Of a stretch of 64,000 nt of DNA, positions 40,185-49,201 are shown piece after piece. Within the stretch, counting starts at the first letter, position 1. Each line of letters starts with the position of its first letter. Position numbers and translations under genes: made by a program. The notes beneath the pieces were generated by a model that did not search any database, had not been told where the DNA came from, and was given only the letters and a program-made list of their open reading frames with translations. The stretch spans positions 92,041 through 156,040 of the forward strand of contig CAKZOI010000073.1 in NCBI GenBank assembly GCA_937136395.1. Direction: 5' to 3'. The DNA is from an uncultured Opitutia bacterium (GTDB lineage: Bacteria > Verrucomicrobiota > Verrucomicrobiia > Opitutales > Coraliomargaritaceae).

Positions 40185-41366
40185 TTATGATTGCACGTTA
40201 CGGTAAACTTCGCGAGCGATCACGAGTTCTTCATTTGCCGGGATCACGACCACTTTGATCGTTGAGTCTGGAGTGCTGATAACGCCCTCTTTACCACGAA
40301 TGGTTTGAGCGTTGGCAACTTCGTCGATTTTAACACCAAAACCTTCAAGACCAGCACAGACTGCGGAGCGCAGTGCTGAGTCGTTCTCACCGATTCCAGC
40401 GGTAAATGAAATCACTTCGGCGCCGCCCATCTTAAAGAAGAAGGAACCCGCCCAGTGGCGAATACTGTCGATTTGCACATCCAGTGCATGTTGTGCATCT
40501 GCGTTGCCAGCGGCTGCGGCATCTTCAATGTCGCGAGCATCGTTGCTCACACCTGAGAGACCTAACATGCCACTTTCTTTGTTTAGTTGGCGCTCTGCCT
40601 CTTCGACCGTGATTCCAAGCATCTTGCAGACGTAAGGAATGGCCATTGAGTCGAGATCACCAACACGATTGTTTTGCGGTAAACCACTTTGCGGACTGAA
40701 GCCCATACTGGTGCCAATCGACACACCATTTTGAATCCCCGTCACCGAGCTGCTACCACCTAGGTGGCAGGAGATCACACGAACAGGGTCGCCGGTATAT
40801 TCGCCTGGGCCGTCGACATATAGGCGTCGCACACGATCGGCGACCGCATCGTTGCCTAAGAGCTCTGCGGTGCGCTCAGCGATAAACTTGTGGCTTGCAC
40901 CATGAAAGCCATAGCGACGGATACCAAGATCGCGCCATGCTTTCGGAATTGCGTAAGTGGATGCAGCCAAGCTGACCCATTGATAAAAGGCAGTTTCAAA
41001 CAAGGCTACACGAGTCACCTCTGGTAGCATTTTTTGAAAGCACCGGATACCTTCAACGTAAGCCGGATTGTGAGCAGGAGCCACCTCCTTGAAGCCATCT
41101 AAGGCTTCAAGGACGCGCTCATCCGCTTTCACACAACCGCTGAGGTCTTTACCGAGGACTGTTTTAAAGCCCACGGCATCAAGATCTTCACCGGATAGAA
41201 GATGCCCCTCGCCAACCAGTGTCTCGAGCATTTCTTCAATACATGGAGTATACTCAGTAACGCGTTCGAAACCTCCCTTTGCCAACAGTGCGGCATCGGT
41301 ATCGCTCATCTCAAAAAGACGATACTTGAAGGAAGTGGAACCTAGATTGGCAATTAGAATCTTCAC
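40185..41366 (-). CDS. ackA: Acetate kinase family (propionate/lactate-type) kinase in the BMC operon
   Basis: 393 residues. ASKHA motifs: start ILIANLGSTSFKYRLFE, then RRYGFHGASHKFIAERT, VISCHLGGSSSVTGIQNG and FTAGIGENDSALRSAVCAGLEG. It transfers phosphate from an acyl-phosphate to ADP; behind PduL in this pathway it would convert lactyl-phosphate to lactate, gaining ATP. No encapsulation-like end is visible, so it may act outside the shell. It is flanked by BMC-H genes. Confidence 0.94.
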   Translation of the reverse strand: MKILIANLGSTSFKYRLFEMSDTDAALLAKGGFERVTEYTPCIEEMLETLVGEGHLLSGEDLDAVGFKTVLGKDLSGCVKADERVLEALDGFKEVAPAHNPAYVEGIRCFQKMLPEVTRVALFETAFYQWVSLAASTYAIPKAWRDLGIRRYGFHGASHKFIAERTAELLGNDAVADRVRRLYVDGPGEYTGDPVRVISCHLGGSSSVTGIQNGVSIGTSMGFSPQSGLPQNNRVGDLDSMAIPYVCKMLGITVEEAERQLNKESGMLGLSGVSNDARDIEDAAAAGNADAQHALDVQIDSIRHWAGSFFFKMGGAEVISFTAGIGENDSALRSAVCAGLEGFGVKIDEVANAQTIRGKEGVISTPDSTIKVVVIPANEELVIAREVYRNVQS

Positions 41367-41385
41367 GAGGCTTATGTAAATAAAG

Positions 41386-41664
41386 TTATCCGATCCAGCT
41401 ACCTAGCTTAGAGAGGTCCTCGTGCGGACGAGGGATTACTTGAACAGCAACCACTTCACCGACTTGACCTGCTGCGTCTGCACCTGCTTCAACCGCTGCT
41501 TTAACCGCCGCGACGTCGCCTGTAAAAAACGCTGTTACCAAACCACTACCGATCTTTTCCCAGCCTGTCATTGTGACATCTGCAGATTTAAGAGCGGCGT
41601 CGCTTGCTTCGATAAGGGAAACAAATCCCTTACATTCGATCATTCCTATTGCTTGTTTAGCCAT
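41386..41664 (-). CDS. BMC-H shell hexamer protein
   Basis: 92 residues. [35 protein letters not shown] and [36 protein letters not shown] define a single BMC domain. The pore loop is KIGSG, the commonest form. The leader ACAGGAAAAATATC contains a clear Shine-Dalgarno, unusual in this window, and might support the high yield needed for a major shell protein. Confidence 0.96.
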   Translation of the reverse strand: MAKQAIGMIECKGFVSLIEASDAALKSADVTMTGWEKIGSGLVTAFFTGDVAAVKAAVEAGADAAGQVGEVVAVQVIPRPHEDLSKLGSWIG

Positions 41665-41684
41665 GATATTTTTCCTGTTTAAAA

Positions 41685-41954
41685 TTATGCTTGAAAGTAT
41701 TTAAGCAGTTCGTCGTGCGGACGTGCGATAACGTGAGATGCTACCAATTCGCCTACGCGATTGGCTGCTTCTGCGCCAGCTTCGACCGCAGCTTTAACGC
41801 TGCCGACATCACCTTTAACGAGAACGGTCAAAAAACCGCCGCCAATGGAGATTTGTTTTACAAGGCTAACCGAAGCTGCCTTTGCCATAGCGTCACTGGC
41901 TTCGATTGAGCCAGTGAGACCTTTTGTTTCTACTAATCCGATGGATTCACTCAT
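41685..41954 (-). CDS. BMC-H shell hexamer protein
   Basis: 89 residues. [32 protein letters not shown] and [36 protein letters not shown] give one BMC domain. The pore loop here reads SIGGG rather than KIGSG, so the pore lining differs between paralogues and may select different metabolites (inference). It lies 46 bp downstream of pduL and 20 bp upstream of the next BMC-H gene. Confidence 0.96.
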   Translation of the reverse strand: MSESIGLVETKGLTGSIEASDAMAKAASVSLVKQISIGGGFLTVLVKGDVGSVKAAVEAGAEAANRVGELVASHVIARPHDELLKYFQA

Positions 41955-42000
41955 GATATTTTATGGGTTGTGTGGAATTATTGGTTGAGATTTGGGTGAA

Positions 42001-42681
42001 CTATTTAATGAGCTCACAAGGAACATTCGGCCCGAAACCGCAGGCATTGCCTTCATCGGTATCGATGTGAACCTCTAATTTGAAAGAGGGATCTACGCGC
42101 ACGAAAATACGATCGAAGGTCACGCCGAGCTCACCACCGACGCGCAACTTCATAAAAGACTTGTTTTCGACGCCATAGTAAGCGGCGTCTTCAGGTGCCA
42201 TGTGCACGTGCGGTGCCGCACGTATCACACCTTTATCCATTTTAAGAAAACCTGCAGGCCCCATCAACATGCAGCCTGGTGTGCCTTCAATGTCTCCGGA
42301 ATTGCGAACAGGAATATCAAAACCGAGCGATATTGCATCAGTAAATGCCAATTCAACCTGGTCGAAATCGCGACACGGGCCAAGAATGCGTAAGTTCGAA
42401 ATGACACGACTGCGAGGACCTATCATGGTGACAGATTCTTGTGCCGCATACTGCCCATCCATGTATAAATCCTTCTTAGGCGTGAGCTGATGCCCTTTAC
42501 CAAAAAGGATTTCGACGGATTCTTGCGAAAGATGACAGTGGCGCGCACTAATATTAACAACGAGCGGATTCGGACCCACTGCTGGTTGCGGCATTGCGGC
42601 ACCCGCATGACGCGCCAAACTGACACGGACCATTTGCTCGATTTGAGCGCGATTCAGAGGTTGATTACTGAGTGATGACAT
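42001..42681 (-). CDS. pduL: PduL-type phosphotransacylase
   Basis: 226 residues. The first 27 residues (LNRAQIEQMVRVSLARHAG at 8-26) form an amphipathic encapsulation helix followed by a short linker. Zinc and catalytic histidines lie in VNISARHCHLSQESVEILFG and APHVHMAPEDA, the PduL hallmarks. It exchanges CoA for phosphate on the acyl group, recycling CoA inside the shell. It is the first gene of the BMC operon, divergent from a DeoR regulator. Confidence 0.95.
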   Translation of the reverse strand: MSSLSNQPLNRAQIEQMVRVSLARHAGAAMPQPAVGPNPLVVNISARHCHLSQESVEILFGKGHQLTPKKDLYMDGQYAAQESVTMIGPRSRVISNLRILGPCRDFDQVELAFTDAISLGFDIPVRNSGDIEGTPGCMLMGPAGFLKMDKGVIRAAPHVHMAPEDAAYYGVENKSFMKLRVGGELGVTFDRIFVRVDPSFKLEVHIDTDEGNACGFGPNVPCELIK

Positions 42682-42704
42682 AGGGAAAATCTGTGTTTAA
42701 GCCC

Positions 42705-42740
42705 ACATAACCCAAGTTTTTCCAACATATGTCAACATAT
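42705..42740 (-). promoter_or_regulatory. BMC operon promoter with candidate DeoR operator repeats
   Basis: CAACATAT occurs at 42723-42730 and again at 42733-42740, exactly one helical turn apart. On the minus strand a perfect TTGACA (42735-42730) lies within this pair, with TTATGT (42710-42705) downstream at a 19-bp spacing, slightly long. The spot between pduL and the divergent DeoR gene fits repression by occlusion of the -35 box (inference). Confidence 0.5.
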
Positions 42741-42799
42741 TTCTTGCATAAATGTGGATATTTTCAATTATTTACCACCAAAACACAGAATATCCCAAA

Positions 42800-43561
42800 A
42801 TGCTCGCACACGAAAGACATCAACAGATCCTCACACTCCTAGGAGAGCGCGGCACGGTTCGCACAATCGACCTCGCCGAGGAACTGCAAGTGACCGACGA
42901 AACGATTCGTCGAGATCTTCAATCACTTGCCGATGACCAACTTTTGACTCGTATACATGGAGGCGCCAGCAATGCCAGTGGGCGCCCTAAACTACAGTCA
43001 TTTATAGAGCGCAGCAATACAAACATCGAGAGTAAGCAGGCAATTGCCAGAGCTGCTGTTGAAATGATCCACCCAGGTCAGACCTACGCCTTCGACAGCA
43101 GCACTACAGCAGTAGCCTTAGTCCACACCCTCCCCGACCTCCCCTTTCGCGTCGTCACCAATGCACTCGCAGTGATCGACCACGTCACACGCCTCGAAGA
43201 AGTAGAGCTCATTTCAACTGGCGGGCGCTTTCACTCGAAAACGAATACGTTTGTTGGCGGCGACAGTATCAATACGCTACGTCGCCACCATATACACACC
43301 GCATTTATATCTTCGATTGGATTCGAGACCGAGCGCGGTGCGAGTGAAGGCTACGAGCAGCAAGCCACTTTCAAAGAAAGGCTCGTGCAATTCTCGGAAA
43401 TCATCGTGCTATTAATTGACTCCAGCAAATTCAACGTGAGTTCTGAGTATTATTTTGCAGAGACAGGTCGGATCTCACGTATTATTACAGACAGCGGCAT
43501 CAAACCAAGCATTGCCGACGAAATACGAGGGATGGGCATCAAACTCACTATCGCCGAGTAA
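42800..43561 (+). CDS. DeoR-family regulator of the BMC locus
   Basis: 253 residues from ATG 42800 (MLAHERHQQILTLLGERGTV). N-terminal winged helix with TVRTIDLAEELQVTDETIRRDLQSLADDQLLTRIHGGA, the DeoR signature, and a C-terminal phosphosugar-isomerase-like ligand domain (QTYAFDSSTTAVALVHTLP; LISTGGRFHSKTNTFVGGD). DeoR regulators usually respond to sugar phosphates; rhamnulose 1-phosphate is a likely effector. Its divergent position to pduL is conserved in PV-type BMC loci, and rhaB follows it. Confidence 0.92.
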   Translation: MLAHERHQQILTLLGERGTVRTIDLAEELQVTDETIRRDLQSLADDQLLTRIHGGASNASGRPKLQSFIERSNTNIESKQAIARAAVEMIHPGQTYAFDSSTTAVALVHTLPDLPFRVVTNALAVIDHVTRLEEVELISTGGRFHSKTNTFVGGDSINTLRRHHIHTAFISSIGFETERGASEGYEQQATFKERLVQFSEIIVLLIDSSKFNVSSEYYFAETGRISRIITDSGIKPSIADEIRGMGIKLTIAE

Positions 43562-43614
43562 CGTTGAAAATACACGCCAACAACTTACCTAAATAAACAC
43601 ACTCTCTTATACAC

Positions 43615-45135
43615 ATGAACCAACAAAAAATATATCTCGCAGTCGACCTTGGCGCAGGCAGTGGCCGAGTTCTTGCAGGTGAATTCGATGGATCACGCAT
43701 TGAGCTTCACGAGCTGAATCGCTTCGACAACACCCCCGTGCACCTACCTAGCGGCTGGCACTGGAATATCACCGACCTCTATCAAAAAATGCTCGAAGGC
43801 CTCAAAAAGGCAGCGGAGATCTACGGTAATCGACCCATTAGTATTGGTATCGACACCTGGGGCGTAGATTACGGACTCTTTGATAAAGACGGCCGGATGC
43901 TGGGGCTGCCCTACCAATACCGCGATAGTCGCACAGACGGCATGCAGGAATTCGCCTTCGAAAAAGTCTCCAAAGAAGAAACATACCATGCAACCGGCAT
44001 TCAATTTATGTTTTTCAATTCGATTTTCCAGCTTCTATCAGAAGTGAAGAATGAAAACCCAGCATTGGATCTCGCCGAGGACCTACTCTTCATTCCAGAC
44101 CTTTTGGGCTACTGGCTAACCGGCAAGAAAACACAAGAGCGCAGCTTCGCCAGCACGACACAACTATATAACCCAAGGCTCAAAGACTGGGACTATAATC
44201 TAATCGAGAAACACGGCTTACCCAAAAAACTATTTAAAAAGATAAGCGACCCAGGTGATGTGCTCGGAGAGCTTCGACCCGATATCGTTAACATCACAGG
44301 CCTAAGCCATACCAAGGTCATTACTGTCGCAGGTCACGACACCGCCAGCGCCGTGGCAGCGGTGCCAAGCCAAGCTAAAGTTCCAGCCTTCCTCAGCAGC
44401 GGCACTTGGTCGCTCATGGGGCTGGAACTCAAAGAGCCGGTCATCAATGAAAAGTCCTACCAAGGCGCTTTCACCAATGAGATCGGCATCGGCGGCACCG
44501 TCCGTTTCCTTAAGAACATCTGCGGTCTCTGGCTCATTCAAGAATCCAGACGCCATTGGATCCTTGAAGGTCAAGACATCCCATACGGAAAGATGGGAGC
44601 TCTTGCAGAGGAGGCCGAGCCATTCAGATCTTTGATCGATCCCGACGACCCACGCTTTATCGAGGCGGGACGTATGCCAGAAAAGATCCAAGAGTATTGC
44701 CGTGAAACAGGACAGCCCGTCCCAGAAAGCAAAGGCGAAATCATCCGCTGTATTTACGAAAGTCTGGCATTACGCTACGGACAAGTGTGGGAAAGCCTCA
44801 TCCAACACGTCAACGAAGCACCCACGACACTACACATCGTAGGCGGCGGCTGCCAGGACAATCTACTGAATCAGTTTGCAGCAAATGCAATCGGTATCAA
44901 TGTAGCTGCCTGTCCTGTCGAAGCAACAGGCCTTGGCAACATCATGGTGCAGATGCTAGCTGACGGTGCCATTGCCGACGTAGCCGAAGGTCGCAAGATC
45001 GTGCTCAACTCTGCAATCGTCCTAACCTTCGAACCTGAAGACCAAGACACTTGGAAAGCGGCAAAAGACACATTTGAAATCATCTGTAAACAATCACGAT
45101 CCGAGGCAGCACCCGCTTCCGACTTCGAAATTTAA
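43615..45135 (+). CDS. rhaB: Rhamnulokinase
   Basis: 506 residues, FGGY kinase family. Start IYLAVDLGAGSGRVLAGEFDG, then the rhamnulokinase words VHLPSGWHWNITDLY and SIGIDTWGVDYGLFD, YQYRDSRTDGM, and the ATP-site motifs AGHDTASAVAAVP, SSGTWSLMG and IVGGGCQDNLLNQFAANA. It phosphorylates L-rhamnulose at C1, making the substrate for the operon's aldolase. It is placed 53 bp behind the DeoR gene on the same strand and ahead of lutABC. Confidence 0.93.
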   Translation: MNQQKIYLAVDLGAGSGRVLAGEFDGSRIELHELNRFDNTPVHLPSGWHWNITDLYQKMLEGLKKAAEIYGNRPISIGIDTWGVDYGLFDKDGRMLGLPYQYRDSRTDGMQEFAFEKVSKEETYHATGIQFMFFNSIFQLLSEVKNENPALDLAEDLLFIPDLLGYWLTGKKTQERSFASTTQLYNPRLKDWDYNLIEKHGLPKKLFKKISDPGDVLGELRPDIVNITGLSHTKVITVAGHDTASAVAAVPSQAKVPAFLSSGTWSLMGLELKEPVINEKSYQGAFTNEIGIGGTVRFLKNICGLWLIQESRRHWILEGQDIPYGKMGALAEEAEPFRSLIDPDDPRFIEAGRMPEKIQEYCRETGQPVPESKGEIIRCIYESLALRYGQVWESLIQHVNEAPTTLHIVGGGCQDNLLNQFAANAIGINVAACPVEATGLGNIMVQMLADGAIADVAEGRKIVLNSAIVLTFEPEDQDTWKAAKDTFEIICKQSRSEAAPASDFEI

Positions 45136-45184
45136 AAATAGGATTTCAACATTCAACTTTGTGCGTTAAACACAATCCACCAAC

Positions 45185-45958
45185 ATGAGCCTCCTACATA
45201 CACCACCCAATCGCCCGACCGGTAAATCCGTCCAACTAATGACGACCTGCCTCTGCGATGCGTTTTACTCCGACGTCGCCAAAGCAACCGTCGAGATCCT
45301 CGATTTCCTCGGCTGCGAAATCGAACTACCAGACGGCCAAACCTGTTGCGGGCAGCCCGCCTTCAATGCTGGCGATTGGGCAAACTCTCGCAAAGTGATT
45401 CGCCATGCGGAGAAGACCTTTTCTGGTGACAAACCAATCATCGTGCCATCGGGTTCCTGTGCTGCGATGATCTTCCACGGCGCCCTACTCGCCTTTGAGA
45501 AAGAGGAGGATTTACCCGCAATCAAAGCATTCGGCGAGCGCACTTGGGAACTGGTCGACTACATCGTCTACGGTCTCGGCATTACCCAATGGCCCGGCAA
45601 GTTCGATGCGAAGATGACCTTCCACCGCAGTTGCCACTTACGCGGCTCTAGAAGCCCAGAAGCGGTCAATGCACTCCTCACTTCGATCGAAGGCGTCGAC
45701 TTGCAGCCCATTGACGAAGTCGAACAGTGCTGCGGCTTTGGCGGCACCTTCTCCGTGAGCTTCCCCAATATTTCCGAAAAAATGGGCGAGCTGAAGATCG
45801 AAAATCTCACCGCATGCAAACCAGATGTGGTTGCAGCCGGCGACATGGGCTGCATGATGCACTTTGGTGGCATGATGGATAAGCAAGGCATGCCCTACAA
45901 ACGTATGCACATCGCTCAAGTGCTTCGCGACTCACTCAAAAACGCAGGTAAACTTTAA
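45185..45958 (+). CDS. lutA: L-lactate utilisation protein LutA (Fe-S, CCG domains)
   Basis: 257 residues with two cysteine-rich CCG domains: TCCGQPAFNAGDW near residue 53 and QCCGFGGTFSVSFPNIS near residue 182, the latter preceded by HRSCHLRG. LutA, LutB and LutC together oxidise L-lactate to pyruvate. Placed directly after rhaB, it provides the sink for lactate released by the BMC pathway. Four bases separate it from lutB, so they are translated together. Confidence 0.95.
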   Translation: MSLLHTPPNRPTGKSVQLMTTCLCDAFYSDVAKATVEILDFLGCEIELPDGQTCCGQPAFNAGDWANSRKVIRHAEKTFSGDKPIIVPSGSCAAMIFHGALLAFEKEEDLPAIKAFGERTWELVDYIVYGLGITQWPGKFDAKMTFHRSCHLRGSRSPEAVNALLTSIEGVDLQPIDEVEQCCGFGGTFSVSFPNISEKMGELKIENLTACKPDVVAAGDMGCMMHFGGMMDKQGMPYKRMHIAQVLRDSLKNAGKL

Positions 45959-45962
45959 CACC

Positions 45963-47354
45963 ATGAAGTCCAAACAGAAAATCGACTTGGTCGCTCGCGA
46001 CCTCACCAATGAGGTGCATGAAGCCAACTTCATCGGCGCGAAGATGAAATCAGAGCGGCGCTACGCTGCACTCGGACGCGACTACGCAGACCCCGATAAG
46101 CTACGCGAAACCGCAGGCCTCGTGAAACAGCATACACTCGAGCACCTCGACAAATACCTCGAACAAGCCGAAGCCTCCTTTGAACGCAATGGCGCCAAGG
46201 TGCACTTTGCCTTCGACGAAGACACTGCCAAAAAGACCGTCCTCAATATCATGAACGAGCACGGCTGCAAAAGTATGGTCAAATCGAAGAGCATGCTCAC
46301 TGAGGAACTCGAACTCCTGCATTACTTGGAAGATCAAGGCAAAGAAGTCATCGAGACCGACCTTGGCGAGTTCATCCTGCAAATCGACAACGATCACCCT
46401 TCTCACATTGTTACGCCGATCGTGCATAAGAACCGCCGTGGGATTGCCAAGAGCTTCGAGCGCGAAGGCCTTGGAGACTACAATGACGACCCAGAGACAA
46501 TTACTCGTCGCGCACGTGCTCACTTGCGGCAAAAATACCTTGATGCCGACATCGGACTCACTGGTGCAAACTTCGTATCCGCAGAGTCGGGTCGCATTGT
46601 GCTGGTCACCAACGAAGGCAACGCTCGCTTCTGTATGGCAGCGAACAAAGTGCATATCGCCATCGTCGGGATCGAAAAGATTGTGCCTACAGACCAAGAC
46701 TTGGGCCTCTTTCTCAATTTGATCGGGCGCTCTGGGACAGGACAACAGCTCACCGTTTACAATCAATTCATCGGCGGCCCTAAATTAAAGGACCAACCCA
46801 ATGGTCCCGAGCACATGCACGTCATCTTCGTCGACAACCGTCGCACCGAAGTGCTCGCCAGTGATTGCCGCGAAATCTTGCGCTGCATCCGTTGCGGTGC
46901 CTGCCTGAACGTCTGCCCGATCTATCGTCAATCCGGCGGCCATGCTTATCGCAGCGTCTATCCGGGCCCTGTCGGCGCTGTGCTCAGCCCGTTGCTTGCT
47001 GGCAACCGATTCCCAGAACTCGCCGACTTACCAAAGGCATCGAGCCTCTGTGGTGCGTGTAACGAAGTGTGCCCTGTCAACATTCCGATTCCAGATCTAC
47101 TCCTTCGTCTACGCGACAAAGCAAAACGCGAAGGCGCCAAGGAAGCGATGAAAGGCACGCCAAACTTAGCAATGTGGGCGACCATGTGTTCGCAACCGAC
47201 CATGTGGAAAGCAGCCCTGACCATGGGACACACGATGAACCACATCCCAACTCAACTGATCCCACACCCCTCTGCAATGTCATGGCAAGGCACCCGTAAA
47301 CTGCCGAAATTCGAAGGCGGCGAATTCCGCAAATGGTTTAAAAATAGAAAATAA
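45963..47354 (+). CDS. lutB: L-lactate utilisation iron-sulfur protein LutB
   Basis: 463 residues. An N-terminal LUD (LutB/LldF-type) domain with TGANFVSAESGRIVLVTNEGNAR, then two [4Fe-4S] motifs, CIRCGACLNVCPIY near residue 307 and CGACNEVCPVNIPIP near residue 362. It passes electrons within the LutABC lactate dehydrogenase complex. The end is 7 bp from lutC. Confidence 0.95.
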   Translation: MKSKQKIDLVARDLTNEVHEANFIGAKMKSERRYAALGRDYADPDKLRETAGLVKQHTLEHLDKYLEQAEASFERNGAKVHFAFDEDTAKKTVLNIMNEHGCKSMVKSKSMLTEELELLHYLEDQGKEVIETDLGEFILQIDNDHPSHIVTPIVHKNRRGIAKSFEREGLGDYNDDPETITRRARAHLRQKYLDADIGLTGANFVSAESGRIVLVTNEGNARFCMAANKVHIAIVGIEKIVPTDQDLGLFLNLIGRSGTGQQLTVYNQFIGGPKLKDQPNGPEHMHVIFVDNRRTEVLASDCREILRCIRCGACLNVCPIYRQSGGHAYRSVYPGPVGAVLSPLLAGNRFPELADLPKASSLCGACNEVCPVNIPIPDLLLRLRDKAKREGAKEAMKGTPNLAMWATMCSQPTMWKAALTMGHTMNHIPTQLIPHPSAMSWQGTRKLPKFEGGEFRKWFKNRK

Positions 47355-47361
47355 TTTTACT

Positions 47362-47970
47362 ATGAGCTCTGATAGAGAAAAAATCTTTTCCGCCATCCGT
47401 GCGGCACTCGACCCACTGCCCAAGCGCACCGCAAAACCTGAATGGAAACGCGAACTAATCGTCTGCAACCCATCTGGAGAGTTCAGCAGCCTCAAAGAGC
47501 AACTAGCTGACAAGCTAGTCTTCGCCAGTTCTCGCTACTGCGATTCGTTCGATCAACTCGCTGAAACTCTCAAAGCAGAAAATAGCACCTTCGGCTATTG
47601 TGACCCCGAGCTCGCACCTCTGTTCGAGAAACTCGACGGCATCACCTTTGAAACCGAATACGATGTCGCCAAGGTAAACGAATATACGTTTGGTATCACA
47701 AAGGCATCTGCAGCCATCGCAGAAAGCGGCACGATCGTGCTCAAAGACGGCGACACCTCCTCACGCATGGGCGCACTCACGCCATGGATCCATATCGCTG
47801 CAATCAAAGAATCCGACATCGTCGCAACGATTCCCGAGGCAATCGATCGCTTCGGTGACGACCCCTCCATCGTGTTCTGCACCGGTCCATCCAAGACGGC
47901 TGACGTCGAAGGCATCCTCATCGAAGGTGTGCATGGTCCGGGCATTCAAATCGGATTCATCCTGTCATGA
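47362..47970 (+). CDS. lutC: L-lactate utilisation protein LutC
   Basis: 202 residues of the LUD family, matching LutC/YkgG: start REKIFSAIRAALDP, core FGITKASAAIAESGTIVLKDGD and the end SIVFCTGPSKTADVEGILIEGVHGP. It is the third member of the lactate oxidation complex. A 111-bp gap follows before the carbohydrate kinase gene, in which an AAGG occurs near the next start. Confidence 0.93.
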   Translation: MSSDREKIFSAIRAALDPLPKRTAKPEWKRELIVCNPSGEFSSLKEQLADKLVFASSRYCDSFDQLAETLKAENSTFGYCDPELAPLFEKLDGITFETEYDVAKVNEYTFGITKASAAIAESGTIVLKDGDTSSRMGALTPWIHIAAIKESDIVATIPEAIDRFGDDPSIVFCTGPSKTADVEGILIEGVHGPGIQIGFILS

Positions 47971-48081
47971 TTTACCTACCAATTCGTAATCTATAGACAA
48001 GCCACGCCTATCCAGCAGTTACTACCATACGAGACCATCTAAACAAAGTAACCTAAACACAGATCCAATAAGGTAATTATT

Positions 48082-49179
48082 ATGAATAGTGATATGCAAA
48101 AATACGTCGATTACATCAACAACATGAACGGTAACATCCTGCTGGGATGTGATGGATTTGTTGACGAGACCTACGAGATTGTTGAGCAGCGCAATAGTCA
48201 GACAGACTTCAGCACCATTGAAAATCTGAAGGACTTTGGCGAACTAATCGTCGAACGCTCCGGTGGTGGTGTCGGTGTCGAAATCGTCCCCAAGCGTCGC
48301 TGCGAAGGCGGCTTTGCAATCAACACAGGTCGAATTGCTGGATGTCTAGGGCTCAAGCCAGTGCTCCCAGGACTTTACGGCGAGAAGGAAATCGACCCCG
48401 CCTACCAAGAATTTGCAGATATCTGCCAGCTGACTTCCCTCGGAAACCCCGCCCTTACACTCGCCTTCGAATTTACTAACGGAAAACTGTTAATGAGTGA
48501 CCTCGGTGCCGTCTCAAACCTATCGTGGACCGACTTCGAAAAGCACTACAGTGAAGCAGAGATCAAAGAACTTTTCACTGGCATCGACATTTTAGGACTG
48601 GGCTATTGGTCACTCACTTCCAACTTCGATGAACTTTTCTTAGGCTTCATGAAGCAATACGATAGCCTCACACCACCTAAGCGCATGTTTTTTGACTTCG
48701 CAGACATCAAGAAGAAGTCCAGCGAATCTTTCATGAAATCATTGGAGTTGATCCAGCAATACAACAGTAAGATCCCCATGACATTCAGCCTAAATCACCA
48801 CGAGATCATGGAGCTATTCGCTCGTGTGGATGTCGAGTGTGCAGAAGCTAGCCCAGAAGCAATCGCCGCGGCCTTGCCCATTGCTCGTGACAAGATCGGT
48901 TTCGACGAACTCGTGGTCCACACCCCAGATTTTGCGGTCGCCTCAAGCACCGCAGAGGGCGAAGCAGTTGCCATGCAGGAGCGCCAGACAAAGGTCGTTC
49001 GCCTCGCAGGTGCCGGCGACAGCTTCAATGGCGGCTACATTTGCGCATCGCTCGGAGATTTACCAATTAAGCAGCGCCTCGTTTTGGCAAATGCGACCAC
49101 CGCGTTCTTCGTTACTCAAGGAACAGGGCCGAATAAGGAGCAATTGATTGCTCAAATCGAACAAGCCACCGACAAGTAA
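48082..49179 (+). CDS. PfkB-family carbohydrate kinase, substrate unknown
   Basis: 365 residues (ATG 48082, or 48094). The PfkB signature 2 is clear, VVRLAGAGDSFNGGYICASLGD, with the catalytic aspartate in GAGDSF; a start-region glycine motif occurs in GGFAINTGRIAGCLGL. Ribokinase-like enzymes phosphorylate sugars or nucleosides. It is placed between the lactate genes and an aldose-epimerase-like gene, so a sugar of the rhamnose or fucose type is plausible, but no family-specific substrate residues were recognised. Confidence 0.8.
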   Translation: MNSDMQKYVDYINNMNGNILLGCDGFVDETYEIVEQRNSQTDFSTIENLKDFGELIVERSGGGVGVEIVPKRRCEGGFAINTGRIAGCLGLKPVLPGLYGEKEIDPAYQEFADICQLTSLGNPALTLAFEFTNGKLLMSDLGAVSNLSWTDFEKHYSEAEIKELFTGIDILGLGYWSLTSNFDELFLGFMKQYDSLTPPKRMFFDFADIKKKSSESFMKSLELIQQYNSKIPMTFSLNHHEIMELFARVDVECAEASPEAIAAALPIARDKIGFDELVVHTPDFAVASSTAEGEAVAMQERQTKVVRLAGAGDSFNGGYICASLGDLPIKQRLVLANATTAFFVTQGTGPNKEQLIAQIEQATDK

Positions 49180-49201
49180 TCACCGAAGCCACTGGACCCA
49201 G

